DNA from: Caulobacter sp. BK020
GTDB taxonomy: Bacteria > Pseudomonadota > Alphaproteobacteria > Caulobacterales > Caulobacteraceae
DNA: 64,000 nucleotides
NCBI RefSeq assembly: GCF_004342605.1
Contig: NZ_SLZL01000004.1
Coordinates: 186,001 to 250,000 of the forward strand
Direction of reading: 5' to 3'
Made by a program: the position numbers and the translations under genes. The notes below the pieces were generated by a model. It had not been told where the DNA came from, did no database searches, and saw only the letters and a program-made list of their open reading frames with translations. This document shows positions 52,936-61,742 of the stretch, piece after piece; within the stretch, counting starts at the first letter, position 1; each line of letters opens with the position of its first letter.

Positions 52936-53166
52936 ATGTCCTTCCCCGACCTCGAAGCCCGCCTGCACGACGCCTTTCCGGACGCCGAGATCGTGCTGAC
53001 CGACCTGGCCGGCGACGGCGACCACTACAAGGCGCGGATCGTCTCGCCCGCCTTCCGCGGCCTGAACCGGGTCAAGCAGCACCAGATGGTCAACCGCGCC
53101 CTGGCCGACGTGCTGGGCGGGGCGCTGCACGCCCTGGCGCTCGAAACCGCCGCCCCGACGGAGTAG
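52936..53166 (+). CDS. bolA: BolA-family protein
   Basis: This 76-residue protein has the BolA fold: FPDLEARLHDAFPDAEIVLTD at the start, HYKARIVSPAFRG (about 38-50) with the His implicated in Fe-S ligation, and RVKQHQMVNRALADVLGG. BolA proteins pair with monothiol glutaredoxins to hold [2Fe-2S] clusters; such a glutaredoxin gene is 1 kb downstream. ATG 52936 is chosen over upstream in-frame codons (52870) that lie in the dyad. A degenerate aldo-keto-reductase gene begins five bases after its stop. Confidence 0.92.
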   Translation: MSFPDLEARLHDAFPDAEIVLTDLAGDGDHYKARIVSPAFRGLNRVKQHQMVNRALADVLGGALHALALETAAPTE

Positions 53167-53171
53167 CGGCC

Positions 53172-54071
53172 ATGCGCTATCGCCCCCTCGGCAGCGCGGG
53201 CGTGGCGGTCTCGGCGATCACGCTGAGGCTGGAGGACCAGCCGCGTCTGCGCGGAGCCGACTGGCGCAGGCTGATCTTCTCGGCCCTGGAAAGCGGCATC
53301 AACAGCTTCGAGATCGACGGCGTTTCGTCGGCCCTGATCGAGGGGGCGGCCGAGGCCTTTTCCACGGTCGAGCGGCGCCTGCTGTTCATCGGCTGGCGGC
53401 TGCGGGGCTCGCTGGACCGGGCGCTGAAGGCCCAGGCCGTGCACGACATGATCGACCAGGCCCTGGACCGCACTGGCCTGGGCCATCTGGACCTGGCCAC
53501 CCTGGACGACCCGGACGCCAACGCCTTTCCCGCCGAGACCCTGGAGCAGCTGAAGGCCCTGCGCGGCGCGCGGCTGATCCGCCGGCTGGGCGTGGCCGGG
53601 GCCGGCGACAAGTTCGACGCCTATGTCGCCTCGGGCCAGTTCGACGCCATGGCCACGCCGTTCAACCTGGCCTCGGGCTGGGTGGAGCGCAACCGCGTGC
53701 GATCCGCCGTCGGCCGCGAGATGGCGGTGATCGGGCTGGACTACTGGCCCGACGCGCTGCGCGAGGACCACAAGGCCAGCTTCCTGCCCAAGCCGTCGCT
53801 GTGGCGGCGCAAGACCGATCCGCTGGCCGACGTCGGCGGCTACGACTTCCTGCGCAACACGCCCGGCTGGGACGCTCAGCAGATCTGCCTGGGCTACGCC
53901 CTGACCGAGCCGTCCCTGGCCTCGGTCCAGGTCACGGCCGCCTCGCCCGCCGAGGTCGAGGCCCTGGCGGCGATCGTCGAGCGCGACCTGCCGACCGGCT
54001 GCGCCGCCCAGATCGAGATGGCCCGCTTCTCGGCCCAGCAGCAGGCCGAGCGGTCAAAGCGTCGCGCCTGA
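53172..54071 (+). CDS. Degenerate aldo/keto reductase-like protein
   Basis: This 299-residue protein keeps the AKR-family layout: MRYRPLGSAGVAVSAITLRL start, GINSFEIDG (42-50), LGHLDLATLDDPD (about 103-115) and a late region with CLGYALTEPSLASVQVTAAS. The catalytic positions are changed: where AKRs have DTAxxYG this has EIDGVSS, the Lys-bearing strand reads FIGWRLRG, and the His of LQIHRPD is replaced by Asp. So it probably lacks reductase activity and may be a structural or sensing protein. It starts five bases after bolA and is followed by grxD, so it is likely in the BolA/glutaredoxin operon. Confidence 0.75.
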   Translation: MRYRPLGSAGVAVSAITLRLEDQPRLRGADWRRLIFSALESGINSFEIDGVSSALIEGAAEAFSTVERRLLFIGWRLRGSLDRALKAQAVHDMIDQALDRTGLGHLDLATLDDPDANAFPAETLEQLKALRGARLIRRLGVAGAGDKFDAYVASGQFDAMATPFNLASGWVERNRVRSAVGREMAVIGLDYWPDALREDHKASFLPKPSLWRRKTDPLADVGGYDFLRNTPGWDAQQICLGYALTEPSLASVQVTAASPAEVEALAAIVERDLPTGCAAQIEMARFSAQQQAERSKRRA

Positions 54072-54149
54072 GGCCGCCGGACGCCCCCAAGGCTTGACCC
54101 GGAGGGGCGCGGCGCCTAGCTGAGAGCCTACGCCCAAGGATTTCCTTCC

Positions 54150-54491
54150 ATGACCGACGTCGCTTCCTCCCCCGCCCTCGACTTCATCGCCAAGACCGTG
54201 GCCGAAAACCCCGTGGTCCTGTTCATGAAGGGCGTGCCGGACCAGCCGCGTTGCGGCTTCTCGTCGATCACCGTCCAGATCCTCGATCACCTGGGCGTGT
54301 CCTTCGTCGGCGTCGACGTCCTGCAGGACGACGAGCTGCGCCAGGGCGTCAAGACCTTCACCGACTGGCCGACCATTCCCCAGCTCTACGTCAAGGGCGA
54401 GTTCATCGGCGGCAGCGACATCGTCCGCGAGATGTTCCAGTCGGGCGAGCTGAAGACCTTGCTGGCCGAACAGGGCCTGATCGAGGCTTGA
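54150..54491 (+). CDS. grxD: Monothiol glutaredoxin (Grx4/GrxD family)
   Basis: This 113-residue monothiol glutaredoxin carries the CGFS active site (Cys35 in RCGFSS) that ligates a [2Fe-2S] cluster with glutathione and passes it to targets or to BolA. MKGVPDQP (26-33) and WPTIPQLYVKGEFIGGSDIV (about 75-94) hold the glutathione-binding residues. It is 78 nt after the AKR-like gene and overlaps the start of the thioesterase gene by four bases (TTGA), so the operon continues. The role in Fe-S delivery is well established for the family. Confidence 0.95.
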   Translation: MTDVASSPALDFIAKTVAENPVVLFMKGVPDQPRCGFSSITVQILDHLGVSFVGVDVLQDDELRQGVKTFTDWPTIPQLYVKGEFIGGSDIVREMFQSGELKTLLAEQGLIEA

Positions 54492-54907
54492 GCCGGACCT
54501 TCGTCCCGCCCGCCGACGCCTTCAAGCTGACCTTCGAACCGAAGGCGTCGGACATCGACGCCAACGGCCACGTCAACAACGTGGTCTATCTGGCCTGGGG
54601 CCAGGACCTGGCCATCGCCCACTGGGACGCCTGGGCCACGCCCGACGAGCGAGCCCCGTGGAGCTGGGTGGCCCGCCGCCACGAGATCGACTACCGCCGC
54701 GAGCTGCTGCCGGACGAGATCGCCACCGGCTACACCTGGGTGGGTGAGCTGAAGGGGCCGCGCTTCGAACGCTTCTTCCGGATCGATGGCCCCGACGGCG
54801 AGATGTGCGCCCAGAGCCGCACCGACTGGGTGCTGATCGACGTCGCCGCCAAGCGCCCGGCGCGGGTGCTGCCCTGGATGGTCGAGCGGTTCTCGCCGAA
54901 GGGGTGA
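54488..54907 (+). CDS. Acyl-CoA thioesterase (4HBT hot-dog family)
   Basis: This 139-residue hot-dog protein has DIDANGHVNNVVYLAWGQD (about 24-42), the class-I 4HBT catalytic motif with Asp and the following Asn-His-Val-Asn-Asn. RRHEIDYRRELL and GPRFERFFRI are conserved strands. It should hydrolyse acyl-CoA to free acid and CoA; the substrate is unknown. The TTG start at 54488 overlaps the grxD TGA, so its translation is coupled to the glutaredoxin. A family-4 element begins 26 bp after its stop. Confidence 0.85.
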   Translation: MSRTFVPPADAFKLTFEPKASDIDANGHVNNVVYLAWGQDLAIAHWDAWATPDERAPWSWVARRHEIDYRRELLPDEIATGYTWVGELKGPRFERFFRIDGPDGEMCAQSRTDWVLIDVAAKRPARVLPWMVERFSPKG

Positions 54908-54933
54908 GATCGCGGCGGCCGCTGTGGACCAGC

Positions 54934-55038
54934 CTAGAGCAAATCGCGCGATACAGGAATCGCACGATTGCTCTAGGTTTTTGTTTTTGCATCGCTTTTT
55001 CGGAAAAACGGCGTCCACTTTTCCGCGCGATGCTCTAG
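54934..55038. mobile_element. MITE-like inverted-repeat element, family 4 (copy 2)
   Basis: This 105-bp element has ends CTAGAGCAAATCGCGCG and CGCGCGATGCTCTAG; the outer 8 bp (CTAGAGCA) are perfect inverted repeats. It is nearly the reverse complement of 40557-40662. The right CTAG provides the TAG stop of the minus-strand lipoprotein gene (55035). The T-rich centre (GGTTTTTGTTTTTGC) contrasts with surrounding DNA. No transposase is nearby. Confidence 0.8.
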
Positions 55039-55409
55039 CGCGCCACGCCCACCGGATTGAGCACCGCCAGCCGCCCCCGCCCCGGCACGCCCAGCTCCTG
55101 ATAGCTGAACCGCAGGACGGCCGTCGTCGTGGCCTGCCGGCAAACGTCCAGCCGCTTGCGCGCGAACGCCACCGTCGGCTGGGCCGCTGAACGGTCCACA
55201 TAGAAGGTGAAGTCGTCCCGGCGCGTACAGCCGGTGGAGGCCACCGTCACGGTCAGGCCGGACGCGTCCGCCTGGAGGGCGCTCAAGGTCTCCAGCTCCC
55301 CCGGCGCGTTCCGCCCGCCGCTCACCAGGGTCACGCCCCCGCGCCCCGCGCAGCCGCCCAGGGTCAGGAACAGTCCCGCGGCCAGCAGTCGACGTCGATC
55401 GAGCCCCAT
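55035..55409 (-). CDS. Putative lipoprotein
   Basis: The 124-residue product starts MGLDRRRLLAAGLFLTLGGC, a lipoprotein signal with Cys20, so it is an envelope lipoprotein. The mature part is a small domain with GELETLSALQADASGLTVTVASTGCTRRDDFTFYVD and a second Cys (LDVCRQ), probably disulfide-bonded. The family is not recognised. The start at 55409 follows AAGGTTGTAT; a longer start at 55496 would lose the signal peptide. The stop codon is in the end of the family-4 element. It is divergent from a serine-hydrolase gene. Confidence 0.7.
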   Translation of the reverse strand: MGLDRRRLLAAGLFLTLGGCAGRGGVTLVSGGRNAPGELETLSALQADASGLTVTVASTGCTRRDDFTFYVDRSAAQPTVAFARKRLDVCRQATTTAVLRFSYQELGVPGRGRLAVLNPVGVAR

Positions 55410-55485
55410 ATACAACCTTGGCAAGAAGCGGAAACTGGGCCCTAGTTTGCCCACGGCCCCGCCGCGCGCAACCGACGAGGATCCA

Positions 55486-56640
55486 GTGCTTCGCAAATTC
55501 GCTTCGATCGCCGTCTCGGCCGCCTGCCTGGCCGCCGCGTCGCCCGCCCTGTCCGCCGGCCATGCCGACTACAAGGCCCTGGACGCCGAGGCGGCCCGGC
55601 TGATGGCGGTCGGCAAGATCCCCGGCCTGGCCTATGCGGTGATCGAGGACGGCAAGGTGGTCCATGTCAGCGCCCAGGGCTGGCGCAATGTCGAGAAGAA
55701 GCTGCCCCTGACGCCCGACACCATCATGTACGGCGCCTCGATCACCAAGGCGGCGTTTGGCCAATACGTGCTGATGCTGGTCGACGACGGCAAGCTGAAC
55801 CTCGACACGCCGATCAAGACCTATCTGCCCAAGCCCCTGCCCGACTACGGCGCCTACAAGGACCTGGCCGGCGACCCGCGCTGGGAGACGATCACCCCGC
55901 GCATGCTGATGACCCACACGGCGGGCTTTCCCAATTTCCGCTGGTTGAACCCCGACGAAAAGCTGGACATCAAGGCCGAGCCGGGCACGCGCTTCATCTA
56001 TTCCGGCGAGGGCGTCAACCTGATGCAGTTCGTCATCGAGCAGGGCCTGGGCCTGAAGGTCGGCGACGAGATGAACCGGCGGATCTTCCAGCCCCTGGGC
56101 ATGACCCGCAGCAGCCTGATCTGGCGCGACGACTTCGCCGCGAACCTGGCCGACGGCTATCACGACGACGGCAAGTTCGAAGAGCACGATGCGCGCAGCA
56201 GCGTGAAGGCGGCCGGCTCCCTGGACACCACGATCTCCGACCTGTCGAAGCTGGCCGCGGCGATGGTCTCGGGCCGTGGGCTATCGGCCAGGTCCGCCGC
56301 CGAAAGGACCAAGCCCAGCTTCCCGATCGCCAACGCGCACCAGTTCCCGCCATCCCTGACCGACGACAATCCTGGCAACGCCAGGATCGGCCTGGCGGCG
56401 GGGATCGGAGTGGTGGTGTTCGACGGCCCCCAGGGTCACGGCTTTTTCAAGGGCGGACATAACGACATCACCGACAACCAGTTGATCTGCGTCGAGCGCG
56501 GCGAACGATGCCTCGTGATGCTGACCAACAGTGGTGTCGGCGCGCGGATCTTCCCGCCGTTGCTGAAGGCGGCGCTGGGCGACGTGGGCATGCCTTGGAC
56601 GTGGGAGTACAACCCCGTGCGGCCGGTGGCGGCGCCTTAG
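55486..56640 (+). CDS. Secreted serine hydrolase (class C beta-lactamase family)
   Basis: This 384-residue periplasmic protein of the beta-lactamase/esterase family has a signal peptide (about 1-23) and the SxxK motif YGASITKAAF with Ser85 and Lys88. YSGEGVNLMQ near residue 178 gives the Tyr, and HGFFKGGHND near residue 325 is the position of the KTG-like motif, reading KGG. So an esterase or DD-peptidase-like role is more likely than true beta-lactamase activity. The GTG start at 55486 is preceded by GAGG with correct spacing; longer frames overlap the divergent lipoprotein gene. Confidence 0.85.
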   Translation: MLRKFASIAVSAACLAAASPALSAGHADYKALDAEAARLMAVGKIPGLAYAVIEDGKVVHVSAQGWRNVEKKLPLTPDTIMYGASITKAAFGQYVLMLVDDGKLNLDTPIKTYLPKPLPDYGAYKDLAGDPRWETITPRMLMTHTAGFPNFRWLNPDEKLDIKAEPGTRFIYSGEGVNLMQFVIEQGLGLKVGDEMNRRIFQPLGMTRSSLIWRDDFAANLADGYHDDGKFEEHDARSSVKAAGSLDTTISDLSKLAAAMVSGRGLSARSAAERTKPSFPIANAHQFPPSLTDDNPGNARIGLAAGIGVVVFDGPQGHGFFKGGHNDITDNQLICVERGERCLVMLTNSGVGARIFPPLLKAALGDVGMPWTWEYNPVRPVAAP

Positions 56641-56692
56641 GCTCCCCTGCCCCAAACTTGTCGCCACCGCTTCATGCGGGGAGGACCGCGTG

Positions 56693-57031
56693 TCAGGCCG
56701 CCTTGGCGTCCAGCGTTTCGCGCAGGCGGGCGGCGACGTCGCCCAGGGTGATCCGCGACAGGGCGCCGTCGACGTCCGGCGCGCCCTCGGCGGCCAGCGA
56801 ACTGGCCAGGCCGGCGGTGAAGTCGGTGATGGCGGTGATGTGCTGGGCCAGCATGTCGACCATGTGCAGTTCCTGCATCACCTTCAGCCGGCTCTCCAGC
56901 GGCACGGCCTCGAGCAGTTGGCCCAGGGCGCTGTCCAGGTGGCCGCAGGAGACCGCGGCGATCGACATCTCGGCCGACAGGGCCTCCAGCAGGCCGACGA
57001 TGCCGGTGGTCGTCTCGATCGTCATGGTCAT
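56693..57031 (-). CDS. Hypothetical helical protein, 112 residues
   Basis: ATG 57031 has GGGGGAAAG upstream. The 112-residue product is rich in Ala, Leu and Met with heptad-like spacing (SRLKVMQELHMVDMLAQHITAITDF), suggesting a helical bundle, and ends RLRETLDAKAA. No signal or membrane segment. I do not recognise a family. TTAACTAT about 45 nt upstream of the start could be a promoter part. It is convergent with the serine-hydrolase gene and lies downstream of the htpX terminator region. Confidence 0.6.
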   Translation of the reverse strand: MTMTIETTTGIVGLLEALSAEMSIAAVSCGHLDSALGQLLEAVPLESRLKVMQELHMVDMLAQHITAITDFTAGLASSLAAEGAPDVDGALSRITLGDVAARLRETLDAKAA

Positions 57032-57095
57032 GGCTTTCCCCCAAGCGTTTCAAACTGATAGCGCCTGGGCCCTTGTCGTATAGTTAAGGCAGGAG

Positions 57096-57127
57096 AAAAC
57101 CCGGCCCCAGGGAAAACCGGGGCCGGG
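57096..57127 (-). terminator. Intrinsic terminator after htpX
   Basis: On the minus strand CCCGGCCCC pairs with GGGGCCGGG (9 bp, 10-nt loop), followed by TTTT. It lies 17 bp after the htpX stop. Confidence 0.75.
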
Positions 57128-57144
57128 GCGGCAGATTGTCGCGG

Positions 57145-58074
57145 TCAGCTCCAGGGGCCGATCCGGCGGCTCTCGCCGGTCGGGACGGCCGTGCCGACCC
57201 GGCCGCGCGTGGCCTGGCTGACGCCCAGCCGCAGCAGCGCCTCGACCCGGTTGTGGGTGGCCGGGTGGGTCGAGAACAGATTGTCGCCGCCCCGGCCCGA
57301 CAGCGGGTTGATGATGAACAGGTGCGCCGTGGCCGGATTGCGCTCGGCCTCGACATTGACCGCGCCGCCGCGGGCGTAGGCTTCGATCTTCTCCAGCGCC
57401 CGGGCCAGGGCCCGGCCGTCGCCGGCGATTTGCGCGCCCACGCGGTCGGCCTCGTATTCGCGCGAACGGCTGATGGCCATCTGCACCAGCATGGCGGCGA
57501 TCGGCGCCAGGATCGCCAGGGCGATGGTCCCGATCAGCCCGCCCGGCCGCTCGTCGTCGTCGCGCGCGCCGCCGAAGAACAGGCCGAAATTGGCCAGGGC
57601 CGAGATCGCGCCCGCGATGGTGGCCGTCACGGTCATCGTCAGGGTGTCGCGGTTCTTCACGTGAGCCAGTTCGTGGGCCATGACGCCGCGGATCTCGTCG
57701 CGGTCCAGCAGGCTCAGCAGGCCAGTGCTGGCGGCCACGGCGGCGTGGGCCGGATCGCGGCCGGTGGCGAAGGCGTTGGGCTGCTCGCTGTCGATCACCG
57801 TGATGCGCGGACGCGGCAGGCCGGCCCGGTCGGCCAGATCCTCGATGTCGGCGACATAGGCCCGGATCAGCGGCTCGGGGTGACCGGCGTCGACCTCGAC
57901 CGCGCCGTACATCCGCAGCACGATCTTGTCGGCGTTCCAGTAGCTGAACAGGTTCATGCCCACGGCGAACACCAGGGCGATCAGCATGCCGGTCGGGCCG
58001 CCGATCATGTAGCCGGCTCCGACGAACAGCGCCGTCAGGCCGGCCAGCAGGACGAAGGTCTTGAGATGGTTCAT
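57145..58074 (-). CDS. htpX: Zinc metalloprotease HtpX
   Basis: This 309-residue membrane protease of the M48 family degrades misfolded membrane proteins with FtsH, as known for HtpX. Two N-terminal membrane segments (about 7-27 and 30-46) precede the zinc motif [12 protein letters not shown] with His134 and His138; two more membrane segments follow (about 146-195), and [11 protein letters not shown] supplies the third ligand Glu. [16 protein letters not shown] is also typical. The zinc-ribbon gene lies 26 bp upstream on the same strand, so the two are probably an operon. An intrinsic terminator follows. Confidence 0.95.
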   Translation of the reverse strand: MNHLKTFVLLAGLTALFVGAGYMIGGPTGMLIALVFAVGMNLFSYWNADKIVLRMYGAVEVDAGHPEPLIRAYVADIEDLADRAGLPRPRITVIDSEQPNAFATGRDPAHAAVAASTGLLSLLDRDEIRGVMAHELAHVKNRDTLTMTVTATIAGAISALANFGLFFGGARDDDERPGGLIGTIALAILAPIAAMLVQMAISRSREYEADRVGAQIAGDGRALARALEKIEAYARGGAVNVEAERNPATAHLFIINPLSGRGGDNLFSTHPATHNRVEALLRLGVSQATRGRVGTAVPTGESRRIGPWS

Positions 58075-58100
58075 GGCTCGGATCGTTGGGTCTGGGTGGT

Positions 58101-58406
58101 TCAGTCGAAGATGTCGAACAGGTCGAAACGCTTCTTCTTGTGGCCATAGCGGCCCTGGCCGTGATGGCGGCGCTCGTCGTCATGTCGATAGTCGCCGCGA
58201 AGGTCGGACCGCTCGCGGGGCCGGTCGTAGTCGGGCAGGCGCGGCGTCGCGGCCTGGGGCTCGCCCCGCTCCATGGCCATCAGCTTCTCCAGTTCGCCGC
58301 GGTCCAGCCACACGCCCCGGCACTGGGGGCACATGTCGAACTCGACGCTGGCGCGCTGCACGGCCTGCATGGAGGCGTCGCAGTTGGGGCACATCAGAAG
58401 CGGCAT
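58101..58406 (-). CDS. Zinc-ribbon (TFIIB-like) protein
   Basis: This 101-residue protein starts [18 protein letters not shown] and has [18 protein letters not shown] (about 26-43), the paired CPxC knuckles and WLDxGEL of the zf-TFIIB family. The C-terminal half is highly charged ([24 protein letters not shown]) and ends [12 protein letters not shown]. Such proteins are often small zinc-binding partners of membrane proteases or of unknown role. It is upstream of htpX by 26 bp. ATG 58406 begins the conserved part; the longer frame at 58502 does not. Confidence 0.85.
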   Translation of the reverse strand: MPLLMCPNCDASMQAVQRASVEFDMCPQCRGVWLDRGELEKLMAMERGEPQAATPRLPDYDRPRERSDLRGDYRHDDERRHHGQGRYGHKKKRFDLFDIFD

Positions 58407-58660
58407 TTCGGATCCCTGTCCTGTTGGTGGACGGGTGTCCTCGAAGCTGGATCCGGCGGCGGAGGGGGGGGAGGGACAGCCGGACCCAGACATCGAGAAC
58501 ACCCGATGCGGTCCGACATCACGAGTGCTTGCATCACTCGCCAGAGGGGCCCGGCCCGCTCCTGAGATCTAGGAAGCCCGAAGGGGGTTTCAAGGGGCTG
58601 GGCGGATAAGGATTCCCGAAGACCGCCGCGACCGGCGATCGAGGCGGCACCCTCCGCGGA
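58407..58660. other. Gene-free stretch upstream of the zinc-ribbon gene
   Basis: I see no gene in this stretch of about 250 bp. It includes a poly-G run (58466-58474 region, GGGGGGGG) and probably the promoter of the zinc-ribbon/htpX operon. Weak open frames have no ribosome site. Confidence 0.5.
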
Positions 58661-58760
58661 CCCCCTCCGGCCCTTCGAGCCACCTCCCCCAGAGGGGGAG
58701 GATCTACACCGTACGAGCTGCTCCCCCTCTGGGGGAGCTGTCGCGGAGCGACTGAGGGGG
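58661..58760. repeat. Nested hairpin element, family 3
   Basis: This is the third full copy, with CCCCCTCCGGCCCTTCGAGC at one end and GAGCGACTGAGGGGG at the other. It lacks the GGCGAAGCC segment found in the copies at 39741 and 43400, having TCGCGGAGCGA instead. It lies 34 bp after the stop codon of the Old Yellow Enzyme gene. Confidence 0.9.
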
Positions 58761-58793
58761 TCTTCCCGCAGGGCAGGACCAAGGGCGCCGACC

Positions 58794-59885
<1,092 letters not shown>

Positions 59886-59997
59886 GCGGCGGCTCCGGAA
59901 TGATCGTTGATGCTTGGTTATAAGAGTGAGTTTCGATTGAGGACCATGGAGAAAAACTGCATCGCGGTCCGCGTCTTGGTGGAGGCTCTGAGCCGCC

Positions 59998-60288
59998 CTA
60001 TTCCACCGCGTCGAGATATTCGATCGCGGGCCGTCCGGCCATCAGCGGCCCCATGGCCGCGCCGGCGGCCTTGAAATAGTCGGTCCCGCCATGATGCTTG
60101 AGCGCCTCTTCCGAGGCGTAGAGCTCCAGCACCTTGTAGGTCCCGGCCTCGGCCCGGCTACGCGTCAGCTGGTAGACCAGGCAGCCCGGCTCGTTGGCCT
60201 TGACCTTGTTCTGCAGGTCGAGGAACACCTTCTCGAAGTCGCCCGCCTTCTCCGGCTGCACCTTCAGCACCGCCACCACGCCAATCAT
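59998..60288 (-). CDS. Antibiotic-biosynthesis-monooxygenase-fold protein
   Basis: This 96-residue ABM-fold protein starts MIGVVAVLKVQPEKAGDFEK, with EPGCLVYQLTRSRAEAGTYKVLELYASEEALKHHGGTDYFK in the middle, the dimeric alpha/beta-barrel family of quinone monooxygenases such as YgiN. It may oxidise a quinol or simply bind a ligand. It is the upstream neighbour of an Old Yellow Enzyme gene. A perfect palindrome CAAACA-N2-TGTTTG lies 26 bp upstream, the likely operator of a TetR-type regulator. Confidence 0.85.
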   Translation of the reverse strand: MIGVVAVLKVQPEKAGDFEKVFLDLQNKVKANEPGCLVYQLTRSRAEAGTYKVLELYASEEALKHHGGTDYFKAAGAAMGPLMAGRPAIEYLDAVE

Positions 60289-60313
60289 GTCATCCTCCCG
60301 AGGCCTTGGCGGC

Positions 60314-60327
60314 CAAACACTTGTTTG
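60314..60327. promoter_or_regulatory. Perfect CAAACA-N2-TGTTTG palindrome
   Basis: CAAACACTTGTTTG is a 14-bp dyad upstream of the ABM gene. A similar but imperfect site lies upstream of the MFS gene (29661-29674). Both fit TetR-type operators; the regulator is not in the window. Confidence 0.45.
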
Positions 60328-60383
60328 AATGCAGTGTCGGGGAAGCAGGGGCGGAGAGCAAGAGCTAGGTTGCGAGGCGCGTT

Positions 60384-60623
60384 CTAGGCAGGAACATAGA
60401 AACCCCAGACGCCATTCGACAGCTCGCCCGCCGCGAAACGAACGGGCTTTTCAGCGTCGCCGATCTCGTACACGTCGTACCAGTGGATCTGGTTGGGATA
60501 GGCGGGATGCTGCAGCTGGACCCGATCGATATCGACGCCACGCCAAGTCTGCCGCCAGACGTCGTGACCTTCGATTTGAAGATCGTCGCTTTCAAAGCCA
60601 ACGTGAACGACGCGCCAAGTCAA
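60384..60623 (-). CDS. Small hypothetical protein, 79 residues
   Basis: The 79-residue product (TTG start at 60623) begins MTWRVVHVGFESDDLQIEGH and ends FAAGELSNGVWGFYVPA. It is beta-rich with many Trp and Tyr residues and no signal peptide. I cannot name it. The composition and GC3 pattern are coding-like. The preceding gene (60634-60921) ends 10 nt before it on the same strand, so the two are probably an operon. The start is uncertain because the Shine-Dalgarno is weak. Confidence 0.6.
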   Translation of the reverse strand: MTWRVVHVGFESDDLQIEGHDVWRQTWRGVDIDRVQLQHPAYPNQIHWYDVYEIGDAEKPVRFAAGELSNGVWGFYVPA

Positions 60624-60633
60624 GTCTGGCGAC

Positions 60634-60921
60634 TCAGCGTCGCTCGTTCCAGCCGTAGGCCACCCATGAGTGGCCGCCCATGTGGCGGGCTTCGATCAGG
60701 CCGGGATCGCCGCCCGGCGCAGCGGCGGGCGCGGTGCGACCGCGGAACGCGAAGGCGGCGAGGCCGAGAAGGGCGGTGGCCATGAAGCCGATCACCACCA
60801 GGGTGGCGGCGAACACCACCGCGATCACGGCGGCGGCGGCGACGGCGATCGAGGTCGCCACGGCGCCGGCCAGCGTGACCAGACTACGCCAAGCGATACC
60901 GGAAGCCTTGCCTGTCTCCAT
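60634..60921 (-). CDS. Small membrane protein, 95 residues
   Basis: ATG 60921 has GAGG upstream and opens a 95-residue protein with a long hydrophobic stretch (LVTLAGAVATSIAVAAAAVIAVVFAATLVVIGFMATALLGLAAFAF, split here into two about 20-residue membrane segments at 14-34 and 36-58). The C-terminus is Pro/Gly-rich and ends HSWVAYGWNERR. No family recognised. It is the first gene of a two-gene unit. Note the continuous Ala-rich composition, which makes chance openness a possible objection. Confidence 0.6.
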   Translation of the reverse strand: METGKASGIAWRSLVTLAGAVATSIAVAAAAVIAVVFAATLVVIGFMATALLGLAAFAFRGRTAPAAAPGGDPGLIEARHMGGHSWVAYGWNERR

Positions 60922-61046
60922 GTCGTCCTCGCAGGCGTGCCCCGCCCATTGAATCAAGATGGGGCGCCAATACTGAACGTCAACTGAACACCCGGCCGAT
61001 CGTTCCGTAAAATGAATTCGGCGCTAACCATGGCGAATTGACGACC

Positions 61047-61742
61047 TCAGGTCGCGGCAAGACCAGCCAGTTCACGCCGTTCGCGCATCACCGTGCTGAA
61101 AGCGGCGTTGATGGCCGCCGACTTGGCCTCGGCCACCTCGATGAACTCCAGGGGCAGGCCGCGGGCCCGGGCGCGGTCGGGGTGGGCCTCCGACATGGCC
61201 GCCCGCCAGGCCGAGTGCACCACCGCGTCGTCGGCGTCGGCCGGCACGTCGAGGATGCGATAGGGATCGTCCGGTTCGGTCCCGACGTGGGTCGCGGTCA
61301 GCCGGCGGAACGACAGCGGCGACATGCCGAACAGGTCGGCCACCCGCTCCAGATAGCTCAGCTCGTCCTGGGTCACCGCCCCATCGGCCTTGGCGATGTG
61401 GAACAGGCCGTCCAGCACGTCCTCGAGGATCTGCGGGCAGGTGCGATAGCGCTTGGCCAGCCGCTTGGCGTAGCTCTCGAAGCCGTGCGTCGTCTGGCGG
61501 GCCAGGTCGTACAGGCGATGGATGTTGTTCTCCGACTCGGGGTCGGGGTGGAACACCTCGGCGAAGGCGGCGTATTCGTCGCCGTCGGCCGAGCCGTCGG
61601 CCTTGGCCAGCTTCGCGCCCAGCGCCGTGACCGCGGTCGAGAAGGCCGGATCCTGGCCGGGCAGACCTGGCGGACATTCCTGGCACTCGGCCATGTCCAG
61701 CCGGCGCGCGGCGAGGGTTGCGATGTTACGCCAGAAGGTCAT
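61047..61742 (-). CDS. DnaJ/TerB-domain protein (DjlA-like)
   Basis: This 231-residue protein has a TerB-like helical domain (about 30-140: LAKADGSADGDEYAAFAEVF, then HIAKADGAVTQDELSYLERVADLFG) and a C-terminal J-domain (about 160-225) with the DPYRILDV start and HPDRARARG, the HPD motif that stimulates DnaK. This order matches DjlA-type co-chaperones, but no clear N-terminal membrane anchor is present. It should act on DnaK in the cytoplasm. ATG 61742 is chosen; the longer frame from 61808 lacks a good start. Confidence 0.8.
   Translation of the reverse strand: MTFWRNIATLAARRLDMAECQECPPGLPGQDPAFSTAVTALGAKLAKADGSADGDEYAAFAEVFHPDPESENNIHRLYDLARQTTHGFESYAKRLAKRYRTCPQILEDVLDGLFHIAKADGAVTQDELSYLERVADLFGMSPLSFRRLTATHVGTEPDDPYRILDVPADADDAVVHSAWRAAMSEAHPDRARARGLPLEFIEVAEAKSAAINAAFSTVMRERRELAGLAAT

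Noticed and set aside
55486..56640. Calling the serine hydrolase a true AmpC beta-lactamase
   Set aside because: SxxK is present, but the KTG box reads KGG-like and no AmpR-type regulator is adjacent, so a general serine hydrolase is the safer call.
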